This document shows, piece by piece, positions 26,049 to 34,956 of a DNA stretch of 64,000 bases. Every line of letters begins with the position of its first letter. The first letter of the stretch is position 1. Position numbers and translations under genes: made by a program. Below the pieces are notes generated by a model. It saw only the letters and a program-made list of their open reading frames with translations. It ran no database searches and was not told the DNA's origin. Origin of the DNA: UBA6170 sp942491385 (GTDB taxonomy: Bacteria; Chloroflexota; Anaerolineae; Anaerolineales; Anaerolineaceae); assembly GCA_942491385.1 (NCBI GenBank), contig CALOAF010000004.1, forward strand, positions 248,001 to 312,000, given 5' to 3'.

Positions 26049-26208
26049 AAATCAACTTTTCAAAAAAACTATTTCCTTAGACGAAAAATGAGATAATCCT
26101 GATATAAAATTTATCATAAATTTTTAGAAATATCAAAACCAACTTATACATAAAAAAATAGAGACCCGTTGACTTCAATCATTTCAAGCTCAGGAAAGAA
26201 AAAAATAG

Positions 26209-26281
26209 CGCCCCTGGGGGGATTCGAACCCTCAACCTACAGCTTAGAAGGCTGGTGCTCTGTCCATTGAGCTACAGGGGC
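26209..26281 (-). tRNA. tRNA-Arg (anticodon TCT)
   Basis: This 73-base cloverleaf has a perfect 7-bp acceptor stem (GCCCCTG with CAGGGGC), D-arm GCTC/GAGC, anticodon loop CTTCTAA giving anticodon TCT, a five-base variable loop and a TTCGAAT T-loop, with G as discriminator base. Two stem positions are unpaired: C27 opposite T43 at the base of the anticodon stem and A50 opposite C64 in the T stem. The CCA end is not encoded. A T-run follows directly and may terminate transcription. Confidence 0.93.
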
Positions 26282-26288
26282 AATTGAC

Positions 26289-26729
26289 CTATTGTTTTAT
26301 GATTGGCCGTATTCCACGATAAACTTGTGTCCCAGAAAAAGTTCTCAAAATTGTCATCGCAGCTTTTCCAGTTATACTACTTAATTGCTCTGGCGTTAAG
26401 GGTTTGTTGCCATTCGAAAGGAATATTCCAAAGACAACATTTACGATGGTCGTGTGTTTTTCTACAAAATCTGGTTGTCTTGCACAGTGATTCATTAATG
26501 TGTGTTGAATACCATCTACAACCAAAACTTCAGCAGTGGTAGGATCAACCCAATCAATTTTTGGAGATTTTTTTTCGTTCGAAAAGAGCTCCTGGTGTTC
26601 CTCACATAAAAAACTATGTAAATAAACTCTCCAGTTTTGATCATGATTTTTCCACCAATCAAAATCAATATGGAAAGGGGTCTCGAGGGTAGGTTTTATA
26701 ATGCTGTATCGTTTTTTGTCATTCATCAT
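26289..26729 (-). CDS. Conserved protein of unknown function (146 aa)
   Basis: I cannot assign this to a named family with certainty. The 146-residue, soluble-looking protein has no signal or membrane helix. The N-terminal half is rich in aromatic residues (HIDFDWWKNHDQNWRVYLHS, 20-39) and includes a Cys and acidic/His residues that could bind a metal, though no canonical site is visible. The C-terminal part (LTPEQLSSITGKAAMTILRT) looks like a helix-turn-helix. AAGG lies five bases before the first of two adjacent ATG codons. It follows the 522-residue unknown gene by 23 bases on the same strand and precedes the tRNA by seven bases, so the two proteins are likely expressed together. Confidence 0.7.
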   Translation of the reverse strand: MMNDKKRYSIIKPTLETPFHIDFDWWKNHDQNWRVYLHSFLCEEHQELFSNEKKSPKIDWVDPTTAEVLVVDGIQHTLMNHCARQPDFVEKHTTIVNVVFGIFLSNGNKPLTPEQLSSITGKAAMTILRTFSGTQVYRGIRPIIKQ

Positions 26730-26752
26730 CAGTGCCTTAAATTAAATTTGTC

Positions 26753-28321
26753 CTAAATTTTGATACGGAAATATAAATCACCTAAATGCTCAATTTCAGA
26801 ACTGTTTTCCAGTAAATATAAAACATAACTGGGCGAAACACGTTTTACTATATTATAAGCCGCATATAATTCCTGGGCATGTACATGCCCCTGTGGATTT
26901 AATTTGGCTAATTCTCTTACAAATGTTGGCACAAGTTTTTCTGCCGGAACAACAAGATATCTTTCCCAGAGGGCTTCAATTTGATCTTGTTCTGAAATTG
27001 CAATTGCCATTCTTTCATCAAATTCAGTTGAGATCAGTTGCTTGGTCATTGAAAAACTAATTTTTCCATCGCTATTCTGATTGGCAGTTCTTACCCATTC
27101 TCTGGTCGGCCGTTTTTTACCGATAGATACAACGACCTCCCCGGGGACCTTTCCTGGTCTAATATGTACCAGACTACCTGGTAAGACATTGTTTTTCTCA
27201 TACCATTCTTCCAGGCCGTACACATATTTTCTTTCACGAATTACCCATCCTGCAAATTTTTCCTGTGAGTCGCCATCTATAAAAGTAAATCGAATTCGAG
27301 GTGATTCGTAGGCAGTGGGGAAAAGTTTTTCCAAATTTCTGCTTAATGGTAATGTACCGGAAGCGATATGCGGGAAAATTACAGCAATGGTAACCCCTTT
27401 TGTTGACCCATTCTCAATAGATTTTGAATACTCCAATTCATCAAAAACCCCTGCATTCATTTGTGCAAGGTAATCTGAATATTTCGAATTGTCAAAATTC
27501 TTTTGATTGTCTGGTATAAGAAATTTTGGTTGTGTTCTAACATTTTCAGGTTCACTGCGATGTAAAAACCACAGGGTAATTCCCGCGGGACCAACCTCAT
27601 CAAATCGTGGGTCTTCTTGAAGGGCAAGGTTGAGAGAAAAAATAGTGAGCATCATATTGGAATCGATTGGAAGTTCAATTTGTTCAATAATTTCCGGTGT
27701 GGAGAGCGGTCCTCCGTTTGAAACTTCTAAAACTGCTTCCGCGAGATTTAAATATCCGATATTGATATCAATCAATAAGGATCTCGGAAACCAAAAACCA
27801 GCGATTTGTACGAGATCCTGATTGTTATTTAGCTTTTCAAATAGTGAATCTGAAATATTTGATTTGTAAGATTCAAAAATATTATCAAAATCGAGGTCTG
27901 ATTCTTCATCAAGCGCAAAAACCGTTTGATTTAGTGGATGGTCTTCAAGGTTTGCAGCAAATTCTTTTGTTTCACTTTTTGGAAAATTAATTTTTACAAC
28001 AGAAAACTCACCAATTTCAGGATTATTGCCTTCTCTTAATCCGACAACTTCTCCGCTTTTGAAATTTAAAGCTGGAAATGTTAACTTCTGACCAACCTGG
28101 AAATCATCTTTTGGTAAATATACTGCACCTTTGGATTTTTCCATTTCGTCTCGCTTAATTTTTTCCAGTCTAATTCTTTCCTGAATCAGAATTTTTACAA
28201 GTTCAGTTGTATTTGTAGGTGTTTCAATTTCAAATAATTTGTTAAAAATGAAGTCAATATCATTATTATTTGCTTCGAATTTCCCCCAGATATTATTATG
28301 TTTTTCTTTGGTTTTGGTCAT
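26753..28321 (-). CDS. Conserved protein of unknown function (522 aa)
   Basis: This 522-residue soluble protein is not recognised. The first 70 residues are charged and helical (IQERIRLEKIKRDEMEKSKG). A short beta-rich segment follows (QVGQKLTFPALNFKSGEVVGLREGNNP), resembling an SH3/OB-like barrel. The middle region (about 185-240) has helix-turn-helix-like elements including LSTPEIIEQIELP. Another beta segment, LPGSLVHIRPGKVPGEVVVSI, lies near 385-405. No catalytic signature was seen. It precedes the 146-residue unknown protein and probably forms an operon with it. A TATAAT at 28366-28361 on the minus strand, about 40 bases upstream of the ATG, could be its -10 box. Confidence 0.65.
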   Translation of the reverse strand: MTKTKEKHNNIWGKFEANNNDIDFIFNKLFEIETPTNTTELVKILIQERIRLEKIKRDEMEKSKGAVYLPKDDFQVGQKLTFPALNFKSGEVVGLREGNNPEIGEFSVVKINFPKSETKEFAANLEDHPLNQTVFALDEESDLDFDNIFESYKSNISDSLFEKLNNNQDLVQIAGFWFPRSLLIDINIGYLNLAEAVLEVSNGGPLSTPEIIEQIELPIDSNMMLTIFSLNLALQEDPRFDEVGPAGITLWFLHRSEPENVRTQPKFLIPDNQKNFDNSKYSDYLAQMNAGVFDELEYSKSIENGSTKGVTIAVIFPHIASGTLPLSRNLEKLFPTAYESPRIRFTFIDGDSQEKFAGWVIRERKYVYGLEEWYEKNNVLPGSLVHIRPGKVPGEVVVSIGKKRPTREWVRTANQNSDGKISFSMTKQLISTEFDERMAIAISEQDQIEALWERYLVVPAEKLVPTFVRELAKLNPQGHVHAQELYAAYNIVKRVSPSYVLYLLENSSEIEHLGDLYFRIKI

Positions 28322-28384
28322 TTATTAATTGCTTTCTTTTTATTAAAATTTGCGCGTATCATTATACCCTACAATTGAGAGTGA

Positions 28385-29749
28385 TTATGGGAAAATTGTG
28401 CTCAGCCAGGGTAATGGATCGACCTGAATACCGTTTACGATTAATTCCCAATGTAAGTGTGGCCCCGTTGATCGACCTGTATTGCCAATTATTCCGATCA
28501 GGTCACCAGCTTTTACGAATTGACCTACTTCCACCAGGATTTCTGATTGATGCCAAAAACCTGAATAAATACCCAGTCCGTGATCGATAATGGTTGCATT
28601 TCCACGTGTGAGTAAAGAATCCGAGAAAACAACTTTTCCATCTGCTGGGGCATATATGTTTAAATTGGCACATACACCAAAATCAACACCTGTATGAAAG
28701 CGATTATAAGGTTGATCATTATAAGATCTGCGGTTTCCAAACCAGGATTTAATACAAACTGGCTCATCTACAGGATAATCAAACACATCAGACCAATACT
28801 TTTCAGGTGTAAATGGTTTTGAAACCTCAAAAATTAATTCATCTTCAGGTTTTGTCAAGGCTTCATCTAGCGTGCTGGGATCGACCTGTAATGGTGGATC
28901 CTGAGGATAAAAACCTTGTTGAATAAGAATCAATTGATCAATCACAACATTTTGACCCATTGCATTCTTGTATTCCAAGTGAAATGGATAAAGTCCGGCG
29001 GGAAGCATAGCATGAATTCCAAATATGGATGATTGCTGTAAGTTATTTGGAAAGAAATTTAAGTTATTGTTACCTATGCTTCCAACTAAATCTGGGGAAC
29101 CAGATTGAATATTTAGGGTTGCAGATTGCCCCTGGGTTAACGGCAGGCCAACGAATTCAATATCACTCTTAATAATTGTATTGGTTGTTTTGGTTGTAAC
29201 TGCCGTTTCATTGGGCAAGATGAACCATGGATTTTCCACGTCATTGATAAGAACTGTCTCCCAAAAAGATGTATTATTTTTTATAGATTGCTCAAATAAA
29301 GCTTCCCCGGATGACAAAGAAAATTTTTGGTATGAATTCTCAGGTGATTCTACTAGTATTACATTTGAGCCAATATAAAATTCAGACGGTGATGTGGTTT
29401 GATTCAATCGAAAAATGACATCCTTTGGAATTTGATAAATTCTTGCTAAAGTATCTGGCGTTTCACCGATCGAAACTGCCTGATAGGATAGAATCCCCGA
29501 GACCCCCTGAATACCAGGAATGACCAATTGTGTGCCCACACTTAAAAGATTAGGATCAGTAATATTGTTTGCTGCAATAATATCGTTGGCATTGACATCA
29601 AATTTAATCGCAATAACATTGATTGTGTCTCCAGCTTGAACAATATAAACTGGATATCCAGGATCACTGGATTGTCCAGAAATTGTCGCGGATGGAATTG
29701 CCAGAATGAAAAAGAACAATACAAAAAACAAAAAATTAGACTTATTCAA
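28385..29749 (-). CDS. Secreted LysM-M23 peptidase family protein
   Basis: This envelope protein of about 454 residues probably trims or remodels peptidoglycan. After an N-terminal hydrophobic signal or anchor there is a clear LysM (VYIVQAGDTINVIAIKF ... GTQLVIPG), a second degenerate LysM (VSIGETPDTLARIYQIPKD) and a long linker. A C-terminal M23 domain follows with the zinc ligands HTGVDFG and GPHLHWE and the intervening FWHQSE. I prefer the TTG at 29749: GGAGAG lies ten bases upstream and it overlaps the DUF192 gene by only eight bases. An ATG at 29782 is an alternative that adds 11 residues but has no nearby ribosome site. Confidence 0.85.
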   Translation of the reverse strand: MNKSNFLFFVLFFFILAIPSATISGQSSDPGYPVYIVQAGDTINVIAIKFDVNANDIIAANNITDPNLLSVGTQLVIPGIQGVSGILSYQAVSIGETPDTLARIYQIPKDVIFRLNQTTSPSEFYIGSNVILVESPENSYQKFSLSSGEALFEQSIKNNTSFWETVLINDVENPWFILPNETAVTTKTTNTIIKSDIEFVGLPLTQGQSATLNIQSGSPDLVGSIGNNNLNFFPNNLQQSSIFGIHAMLPAGLYPFHLEYKNAMGQNVVIDQLILIQQGFYPQDPPLQVDPSTLDEALTKPEDELIFEVSKPFTPEKYWSDVFDYPVDEPVCIKSWFGNRRSYNDQPYNRFHTGVDFGVCANLNIYAPADGKVVFSDSLLTRGNATIIDHGLGIYSGFWHQSEILVEVGQFVKAGDLIGIIGNTGRSTGPHLHWELIVNGIQVDPLPWLSTIFP

Positions 29750-30110
29750 TAATGATTTTCTCTCCAATTTGTAATTTTTCATAAATATCTGTGTGCGTCT
29801 CCAGGATTTTTTGAGCCTTATCCTTTGGATAATAAACCAGACCCCATTTTTTTGCAATTCTTTTATCCACAATTACATTTAATTGATCAATCCAGAACAC
29901 TGCAATATCAAAATTCATAAATAACATATGAATTGCTGAATCAATTTTATTTTCGTATTGATTGATAAACAAACCAGCCTGGTGATTGGATATCTTATTT
30001 TTAAACATTAAGCCTCGTAATCGATGGAAAAAACTTTCGAAATACCATGCTTCCAGATAATCAAAATCCCCAAAATCTCCAGATAATTTCCGAATGAGAA
30101 CTTTTCTCAT
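29742..30110 (-). CDS. DUF192 family protein
   Basis: This 122-residue protein has the DUF192 core FFHRLRGLMFKNKI (28-41) and IHMLFMNFDIAVFWID (57-72), followed by a C-terminal KLQIGEKIIIE strand. Most family members carry a signal peptide; this one does not, and begins directly with a strand of basic and hydrophobic residues. The function is unknown. It starts 6 bases after the receiver-domain gene and overlaps the LysM-M23 gene by eight bases, so the three are probably one operon. Confidence 0.85.
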   Translation of the reverse strand: MRKVLIRKLSGDFGDFDYLEAWYFESFFHRLRGLMFKNKISNHQAGLFINQYENKIDSAIHMLFMNFDIAVFWIDQLNVIVDKRIAKKWGLVYYPKDKAQKILETHTDIYEKLQIGEKIIIE

Positions 30111-30116
30111 AGCTGA

Positions 30117-30488
30117 TTAGGAATTTAAAATTGCTTCGATACTTTCCAGCAATTCCTGAGGTTTGAATGGTTTGCCTATGTAATTATTCACCTTAGCTAT
30201 TTGTATGCCTAAAACTTTGTCAATTGGTTGTGCTTTTGCAGAAATAATAATTACAGGTATATAACTTGTGTCTTCACTTGATTTTATTTGATGATAAATA
30301 TCCCAGCCGTCAATATTTGGCATCATCAGGTCTAATAAAATTAAATCAGGTTTTTCCCTCTCAATTAATTCAAACCCCTCCATGCCATCATTCGTCGAGA
30401 TTATTTCATAACCTTTTCTTTCAAGTATCATTTTTATAAGATATGTCATCTCTAAATCGTCTTCAATGTAGACAATCTTCTTTGGCAT
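30117..30488 (-). CDS. Single-domain response regulator (receiver only)
   Basis: This receiver domain of about 123 residues has no output domain. The acidic pocket is Glu9-Asp10-Asp11, the phospho-acceptor is Asp53 in LILLDLMMPNIDGWD, and the conserved Lys is in IGKPFKP near residue 104. The start is the ATG at 30488, with GGGAG six bases before it; an upstream TTG would run past that site. It probably passes phosphate or controls a partner by direct contact. No kinase gene is nearby. Confidence 0.92.
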   Translation of the reverse strand: MPKKIVYIEDDLEMTYLIKMILERKGYEIISTNDGMEGFELIEREKPDLILLDLMMPNIDGWDIYHQIKSSEDTSYIPVIIISAKAQPIDKVLGIQIAKVNNYIGKPFKPQELLESIEAILNS

Positions 30489-30561
30489 TATGCACTCCCA
30501 TTGGTACAATCAGAAACGTAATATAATATAGTTTACCATAGCATAAGGAAAGAATTATTAG

Positions 30562-31326
30562 ATGAAAATAACAACTTGGAACGTAAATGGAATCAGGGCA
30601 GCAATCAAGAAAGGTTTTGTTGAGTGGGCAATTTCTCACCAAAGAGATGTTTTATGCTTGCAGGAAATTAAAGCGTTTTCTGAGCAAATACCTGAAGAAG
30701 CAATGAACATGAACAATGTTATCGTTCATATAAATTCTGCGAAGAGACCAGGTTATAGCGGGGTCGCGTCATTTTTTAATGACGATCCCGAAGAAATACG
30801 GTATGGATTGGGGGTTGAGAAGTTTGATGATGAGGGACGAGTGATTCGCTCGAAACACAAAGACTACTACCTATACAATATTTATTTTCCAAATGGGCAA
30901 AGAGGTCAGGACAGAGTTGATTTCAAACTGGCTTTTTATGAGAAGTTATTAGAAGAATGCAATCTATTACATGAGCAGGGTGAAAAAGTTGTGATTACAG
31001 GAGATTTCAATACTGCTCATACCGAGATTGATCTGGCTAACCCAAAGGAGAATGCCAAAACAAGTGGCTTTCTACCCGAAGAAAGAGAAATGATAACAAA
31101 ATATTTGAACAATGGGTTTAAGGATGCTTATCGAGAATTGTATCCGGAAAAAGTGGAATATACATGGTGGACTTACCGATTTGGAGCACGACGAAGAAAC
31201 ATTGGTTGGCGCCTTGATTATTTTTTGGTAAGCGACTCACTCATGAAGGATGTTAATGATGTTGTCGTGCATGGGGATATTGAAGGCTCAGACCATTGCC
31301 CTGTAACGTTAATTATCGGTGAATAA
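30562..31326 (+). CDS. xthA: Exodeoxyribonuclease III / AP endonuclease
   Basis: This 254-residue enzyme of the exonuclease III family cleaves DNA 5' to abasic sites and has 3' exonuclease activity. All active-site motifs are present: TTWNVNGIRAAIKKG at the start, CLQEIKA (metal Glu), SGVASFF, GDFNTAH (Asp-Asn) and EGSDHCPV with the catalytic Asp-His. AAGGAAAG precedes the ATG by nine bases. TATAAT at 30522-30527 is a possible -10 box, but the nearest TTG-type -35 box is only 15 bases away. The NarL regulator follows 12 bases after the stop. Confidence 0.96.
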   Translation: MKITTWNVNGIRAAIKKGFVEWAISHQRDVLCLQEIKAFSEQIPEEAMNMNNVIVHINSAKRPGYSGVASFFNDDPEEIRYGLGVEKFDDEGRVIRSKHKDYYLYNIYFPNGQRGQDRVDFKLAFYEKLLEECNLLHEQGEKVVITGDFNTAHTEIDLANPKENAKTSGFLPEEREMITKYLNNGFKDAYRELYPEKVEYTWWTYRFGARRRNIGWRLDYFLVSDSLMKDVNDVVVHGDIEGSDHCPVTLIIGE

Positions 31327-31338
31327 GGAGAAAAAGGC

Positions 31339-31992
31339 ATGTCAAAACAAAGAATAATATTAGTTGATGATCATGAAGTTGTTCGGCTTGGTCTGAAATC
31401 TTTATTGGATCGAAATCCACAATTTGAAGTGATTGGAGAAGCTGGTACAGCAAAAGAGGCGCTTGAAAAAGTAGCCCGACTATTGCCTGATGTGGTACTT
31501 ATGGACATACGGCTACCCGGGACATCAGGTATCGAAGCATGTGAAGAAATAACAAAAAATTATCCAGATATTAAAGTGGTGATGCTCACGTCTTATGCAG
31601 AAGATGAAATGTTATTTTCGGCTATTAGAGCTGGCGCATCTGGTTATGTTTTGAAACAAATCGGAGGCGAGGATCTGGTCCGAGCTATTGAACAGGTTGG
31701 CAGGGGAGAAGCAGCTTTAGATCCAGCTGTTACACAACGTGTATTTCAGGAAGTTCGTCGTGCGGTTAAAGAAGAAGAAGCTTCCGCATTTGCCAACTTA
31801 AGCCAACAAGAGAAGCATGTATTGTTATTGGTCTCTGAAGGCAAAACGAACAGGGAAATAGCGAAAAATTTATTTCTGGGTGAAGGAACTGTTAGAAATT
31901 ATGTCAGCAGCATTCTTTCAAAACTCGCTGTGGCAAATAGGGCTGAAGCGGCAGCTTATGCAGTGGAGCATAATTTGAGAGAATATTTATAA
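31339..31992 (+). CDS. NarL/FixJ-type response regulator
   Basis: This 217-residue two-domain regulator has an N-terminal receiver with Asp10-Asp11 and phospho-acceptor Asp56 (VVLMDIRLPG), TS in MLTSYAEDE and a Lys in VLKQIGG. A C-terminal LuxR-type helix-turn-helix (about 150-212) has EGKTNREIAKNLFLGEGTVRNYVSSILSKL. The form is that of DevR/DosR-like regulators of redox or oxygen response, but the target is unknown. AAGGAG lies upstream of the ATG. Cotranscription with xthA suggests a stress link. No cognate histidine kinase is adjacent. Confidence 0.93.
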   Translation: MSKQRIILVDDHEVVRLGLKSLLDRNPQFEVIGEAGTAKEALEKVARLLPDVVLMDIRLPGTSGIEACEEITKNYPDIKVVMLTSYAEDEMLFSAIRAGASGYVLKQIGGEDLVRAIEQVGRGEAALDPAVTQRVFQEVRRAVKEEEASAFANLSQQEKHVLLLVSEGKTNREIAKNLFLGEGTVRNYVSSILSKLAVANRAEAAAYAVEHNLREYL

Positions 31993-32030
31993 TTCTTATC
32001 GCTAACAAATTAAATCCGATTATATTGATT

Positions 32031-32402
32031 CTACAATTTGATTATTTTCAAAAGTAGAATGATAAAAGCAACCAACAAGGCGTAGATCGCTGACAATAAT
32101 ACGCCAGCAGCAGAAATATCTTTAATAATTTTGATTTTTGGGTCATTTTCAGGTTGAATGAAATCCAGTGTATATTCGATTGCGGAATTGAATATTTCAG
32201 TCATCCAGACGCTGAAAATTGCTGAAATAATGAAAAGTATTTCTATATAATTTAGTTTCAAAAATAAAATAAGTATCAAAGCAAAGAAAGTCGCAGTTAA
32301 ATGAACCCAGGTGTTTTTCTCATTCTTAATAATGAACAAAATACCTTCAAAAGCTGGAACAAATGACTTGAGACGACCGATTAAAAAATTTATTATCTTC
32401 AT
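32031..32402 (-). CDS. dgkA: Prokaryotic diacylglycerol/undecaprenol kinase
   Basis: This 123-residue membrane kinase has three transmembrane helices and the family signature EIFNSAIEYTLDFI (about residues 70-83), which holds the catalytic Glu and metal ligands. A second Glu is in the FEGILF segment of the first helix. The Gram-positive type DgkA proteins phosphorylate undecaprenol, recycling the carrier for wall synthesis. It overlaps the end of ybeY by four bases, the typical pgpH-ybeY-dgkA order. Confidence 0.93.
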   Translation of the reverse strand: MKIINFLIGRLKSFVPAFEGILFIIKNEKNTWVHLTATFFALILILFLKLNYIEILFIISAIFSVWMTEIFNSAIEYTLDFIQPENDPKIKIIKDISAAGVLLSAIYALLVAFIILLLKIIKL

Positions 32403-32863
32403 TCTGGTAACTGATTTAACACAATTTCATTTGCCTTTAGGATCTCGTTCTGGGACTGCCACATTTCCAGTTTCTGATCGTTTGTGACATGGTCATATCC
32501 TAGCAAATGCAACATTCCATGAATTACCATTAATTTTATTTCAGAAAACAATGTATTTCCAAGTGTTAGTGCTTGGCGCGATACAAATGGGTAACAAATC
32601 ACAACGTCACCCAGGATTTCTTGGCCAGATTCTGGGTCAATTTCTCCTGCTTCAAACGATAAAACATCAGTGGATTGCGCGTAGCCATTATATTGATTGT
32701 TTAAATTAATAATTTCTTCTTCATTAATAAATGTAATCGAAACAATTTTCTCGTCTGTTATATCTTCATAAAACAGAATAGAGTAGACAAGGCTTTTCAA
32801 ATCCTCAGGAATATAATAATTTTCCTCATTTACGATGAAAACATCATGGGTTTTCGGGTTCAT
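32399..32863 (-). CDS. ybeY: Endoribonuclease YbeY
   Basis: This 154-residue zinc-dependent endoribonuclease acts in 16S rRNA 3'-end maturation and ribosome quality control. The metal site MVIHGMLHLLGYDH (about 112-125) provides the three histidines of H-x3-H-x5-H, and NNQYNGYAQSTDVLSFE (about 55-71) is the conserved substrate-side motif. The gene starts inside the end of pgpH (20-base overlap) and overlaps dgkA by four bases, implying translational coupling of all three. Confidence 0.95.
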   Translation of the reverse strand: MNPKTHDVFIVNEENYYIPEDLKSLVYSILFYEDITDEKIVSITFINEEEIINLNNQYNGYAQSTDVLSFEAGEIDPESGQEILGDVVICYPFVSRQALTLGNTLFSEIKLMVIHGMLHLLGYDHVTNDQKLEMWQSQNEILKANEIVLNQLPE

Positions 32864-34955
32864 TTAGTAATTCAACTGGCTGGGTCTTTAATTCTGGATA
32901 TTTAATGCGTGGGTGATAAGTGTTAATTAAGGTATTGGAAAATGAATTCACAATCGTATTGAGATCTTTCATAGTTAATTCAGTGTTTTCTAGTTGGCCT
33001 TCTTTCAAACAAAAATCGATCACTCCATGAATGATCTTTTCTAATTCTTCCCGATTGGTTGGTTTATCAGCCCTCGCTCTGGCTTCAACCCCATCTGCCA
33101 GCATTAATAAAGCTGTTTCTTTAGATTGAGGAGTTGGACCAGGATACCGAAAGTCGTCAACATCAACAGCAGATTCGTCATTATTATTCATTTCTATTGC
33201 TTTGATGTAAAAATATTTTGTCATCAACGTACCATGATGTTCTCTAACAAAATCTATTATTCTGGCAGGCAGTCTATATTTTTTAGCTAAATCAACGCCA
33301 TCAGGCACATGTTGAATAATAGTGGCTGCACTTAAATATGGGTTCAGATCATCGTGAGAATTTAAATCCCCAGCTACTTGATTTTCAATAAAGAAAGAAG
33401 GGTTTGCTCCTTTTCCAGCATCATGGTATAAAGCTCCAACCCTAGTCAGAAGTTGGTCCGCACCGATGTCTTTCGCAGCCTGTTCTGCCATATTTGCCAC
33501 TTGTAGTGAGTGCTGATAAGTACCTGGAGCATTGGTTAATATAAATTGCAATAGTGGATGATCTGGTCTGGAGATTTCCAGTAATTGAATTGCTGTGGTA
33601 ATGCCCAAGATTTGAGCTACAAAGAATTGCATCAATAATCCTAAACTGGCGGAAGCCATGCCATTAAATAAGGATGCTCCTGAAAGGGTAATCATTCCGA
33701 TCAAATCAGTTGATCCATCCAACAGCCGTATCGCCAAAATTATTCCCGTAGAAATAATTCCTGTTGTCAACCCTGCACTAAAGAAAACGGATACTCTTCG
33801 TCCCTGTCCTAAAACGAGGGCACCACATAAAGATGGCAGTAAATAGAATGGTAATAAGCTTTGAAAATCAAAAGAACCGAATGAAATGATTGAACTTAAA
33901 GATAATGAGAGAATAAATGCAGCTTTAAAACCAAATAATGTTCCAATTGCAAAAGTGAAACCAGCAAAAGGAAAGATATATGGTAATACGGTCCGGTTTG
34001 GAATCAGGAATTTTGCTGATAACAAAAATATAAGAAAAGCAATCGCAATAATCAAAATTTCTTTAACTGTATATGTGTTTGATTTTTGTTTATTGAAATA
34101 AATACCTATGAATACCATTTGGAGCAGGATGAAAATTCCGGTGGCAATATATTCCTGGTTTTTATTATCTGGTGAAATGAAATTAAATTGATCCAAAGCT
34201 TCATAAGTTTGTTCATCAATAATTTGACCGCGCCGAATAATTATTTCTCCAGGAGAATATGTTTTTTGAACTGGTTCTACGAGTGCGATGGCAGAGTTTA
34301 TGGCTTCTTCAGTCAATTCTTTACTAAATAATGAGTTTGGAATGACAAATGGAGAAACCAAGTTATCAATTATTTCTGAATTTTCTTCGCTAAAGGAAAA
34401 ACTTATAAGTGTTGGTACTCTTAATTTTGCTTCCTGCATCTGGTAGTCACGAATTGTTGCTCGAAAAACCTGTTCCAGAACCAAAATGGCTTCCCGCTGA
34501 ATGGCTACCCAGGTTGATTCGTCTAAATTGATAAGTTGTGTGGCTTCTTCACGAGAAAGTTGTGTATGGGTCAGGTTAGAAATGTCATTAATTTTTTGGT
34601 TGATATCAGAAAATGTATCATTTCTAACCAAAGTGATAAAATCTTGAGATTTTCGCAATCTGTCAATTTGTTGGCGTGAAATTGCTGGATCGATATTAAG
34701 GTAAACCGGGGAAACAGAATTTTTGATTGAGTTTATGTTTTGTTCAGTTAAATATCCAGAAGTATAGGTTAGGTTTCTAGGTGCTTGAAAATCTTGAGTG
34801 GCAACACTTCCAACGGATAATTCAAAAGCGGTTGGCCGAGAAGAAATAGGTAGAATGCTTGCACCAAAGGCAATTATTCCTGTGAGAATGAGAATAAATA
34901 TTTTGAAAAACGAATTCTCTCTCTTTTTAAATTTCTTCTCAATGATTTTTTTCAT
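32844..34955 (-). CDS. pgpH: 7TM-HD family cyclic-di-AMP phosphodiesterase PgpH
   Basis: This protein of about 703 residues starts at the ATG at 34955, one base after the stop of the YqeY gene; a longer reading upstream lies within that gene. The order is an N-terminal membrane helix, a long extracellular 7TMR-HDED sensor region (about 45-270), seven transmembrane helices (about 275-470) and a cytoplasmic HD domain. The HD domain has TYQHSLQVANMAE, the HD pair in GALYHDAGKG, IIQHVPDG and VREHHGT. Studied members hydrolyse c-di-AMP to pApA. A matching diadenylate cyclase gene is not in this window. It sits in the standard pgpH-ybeY-dgkA order. Confidence 0.92.
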   Translation of the reverse strand: MKKIIEKKFKKRENSFFKIFILILTGIIAFGASILPISSRPTAFELSVGSVATQDFQAPRNLTYTSGYLTEQNINSIKNSVSPVYLNIDPAISRQQIDRLRKSQDFITLVRNDTFSDINQKINDISNLTHTQLSREEATQLINLDESTWVAIQREAILVLEQVFRATIRDYQMQEAKLRVPTLISFSFSEENSEIIDNLVSPFVIPNSLFSKELTEEAINSAIALVEPVQKTYSPGEIIIRRGQIIDEQTYEALDQFNFISPDNKNQEYIATGIFILLQMVFIGIYFNKQKSNTYTVKEILIIAIAFLIFLLSAKFLIPNRTVLPYIFPFAGFTFAIGTLFGFKAAFILSLSLSSIISFGSFDFQSLLPFYLLPSLCGALVLGQGRRVSVFFSAGLTTGIISTGIILAIRLLDGSTDLIGMITLSGASLFNGMASASLGLLMQFFVAQILGITTAIQLLEISRPDHPLLQFILTNAPGTYQHSLQVANMAEQAAKDIGADQLLTRVGALYHDAGKGANPSFFIENQVAGDLNSHDDLNPYLSAATIIQHVPDGVDLAKKYRLPARIIDFVREHHGTLMTKYFYIKAIEMNNNDESAVDVDDFRYPGPTPQSKETALLMLADGVEARARADKPTNREELEKIIHGVIDFCLKEGQLENTELTMKDLNTIVNSFSNTLINTYHPRIKYPELKTQPVELLNEPENP

Positions 34956-34956
34956 G

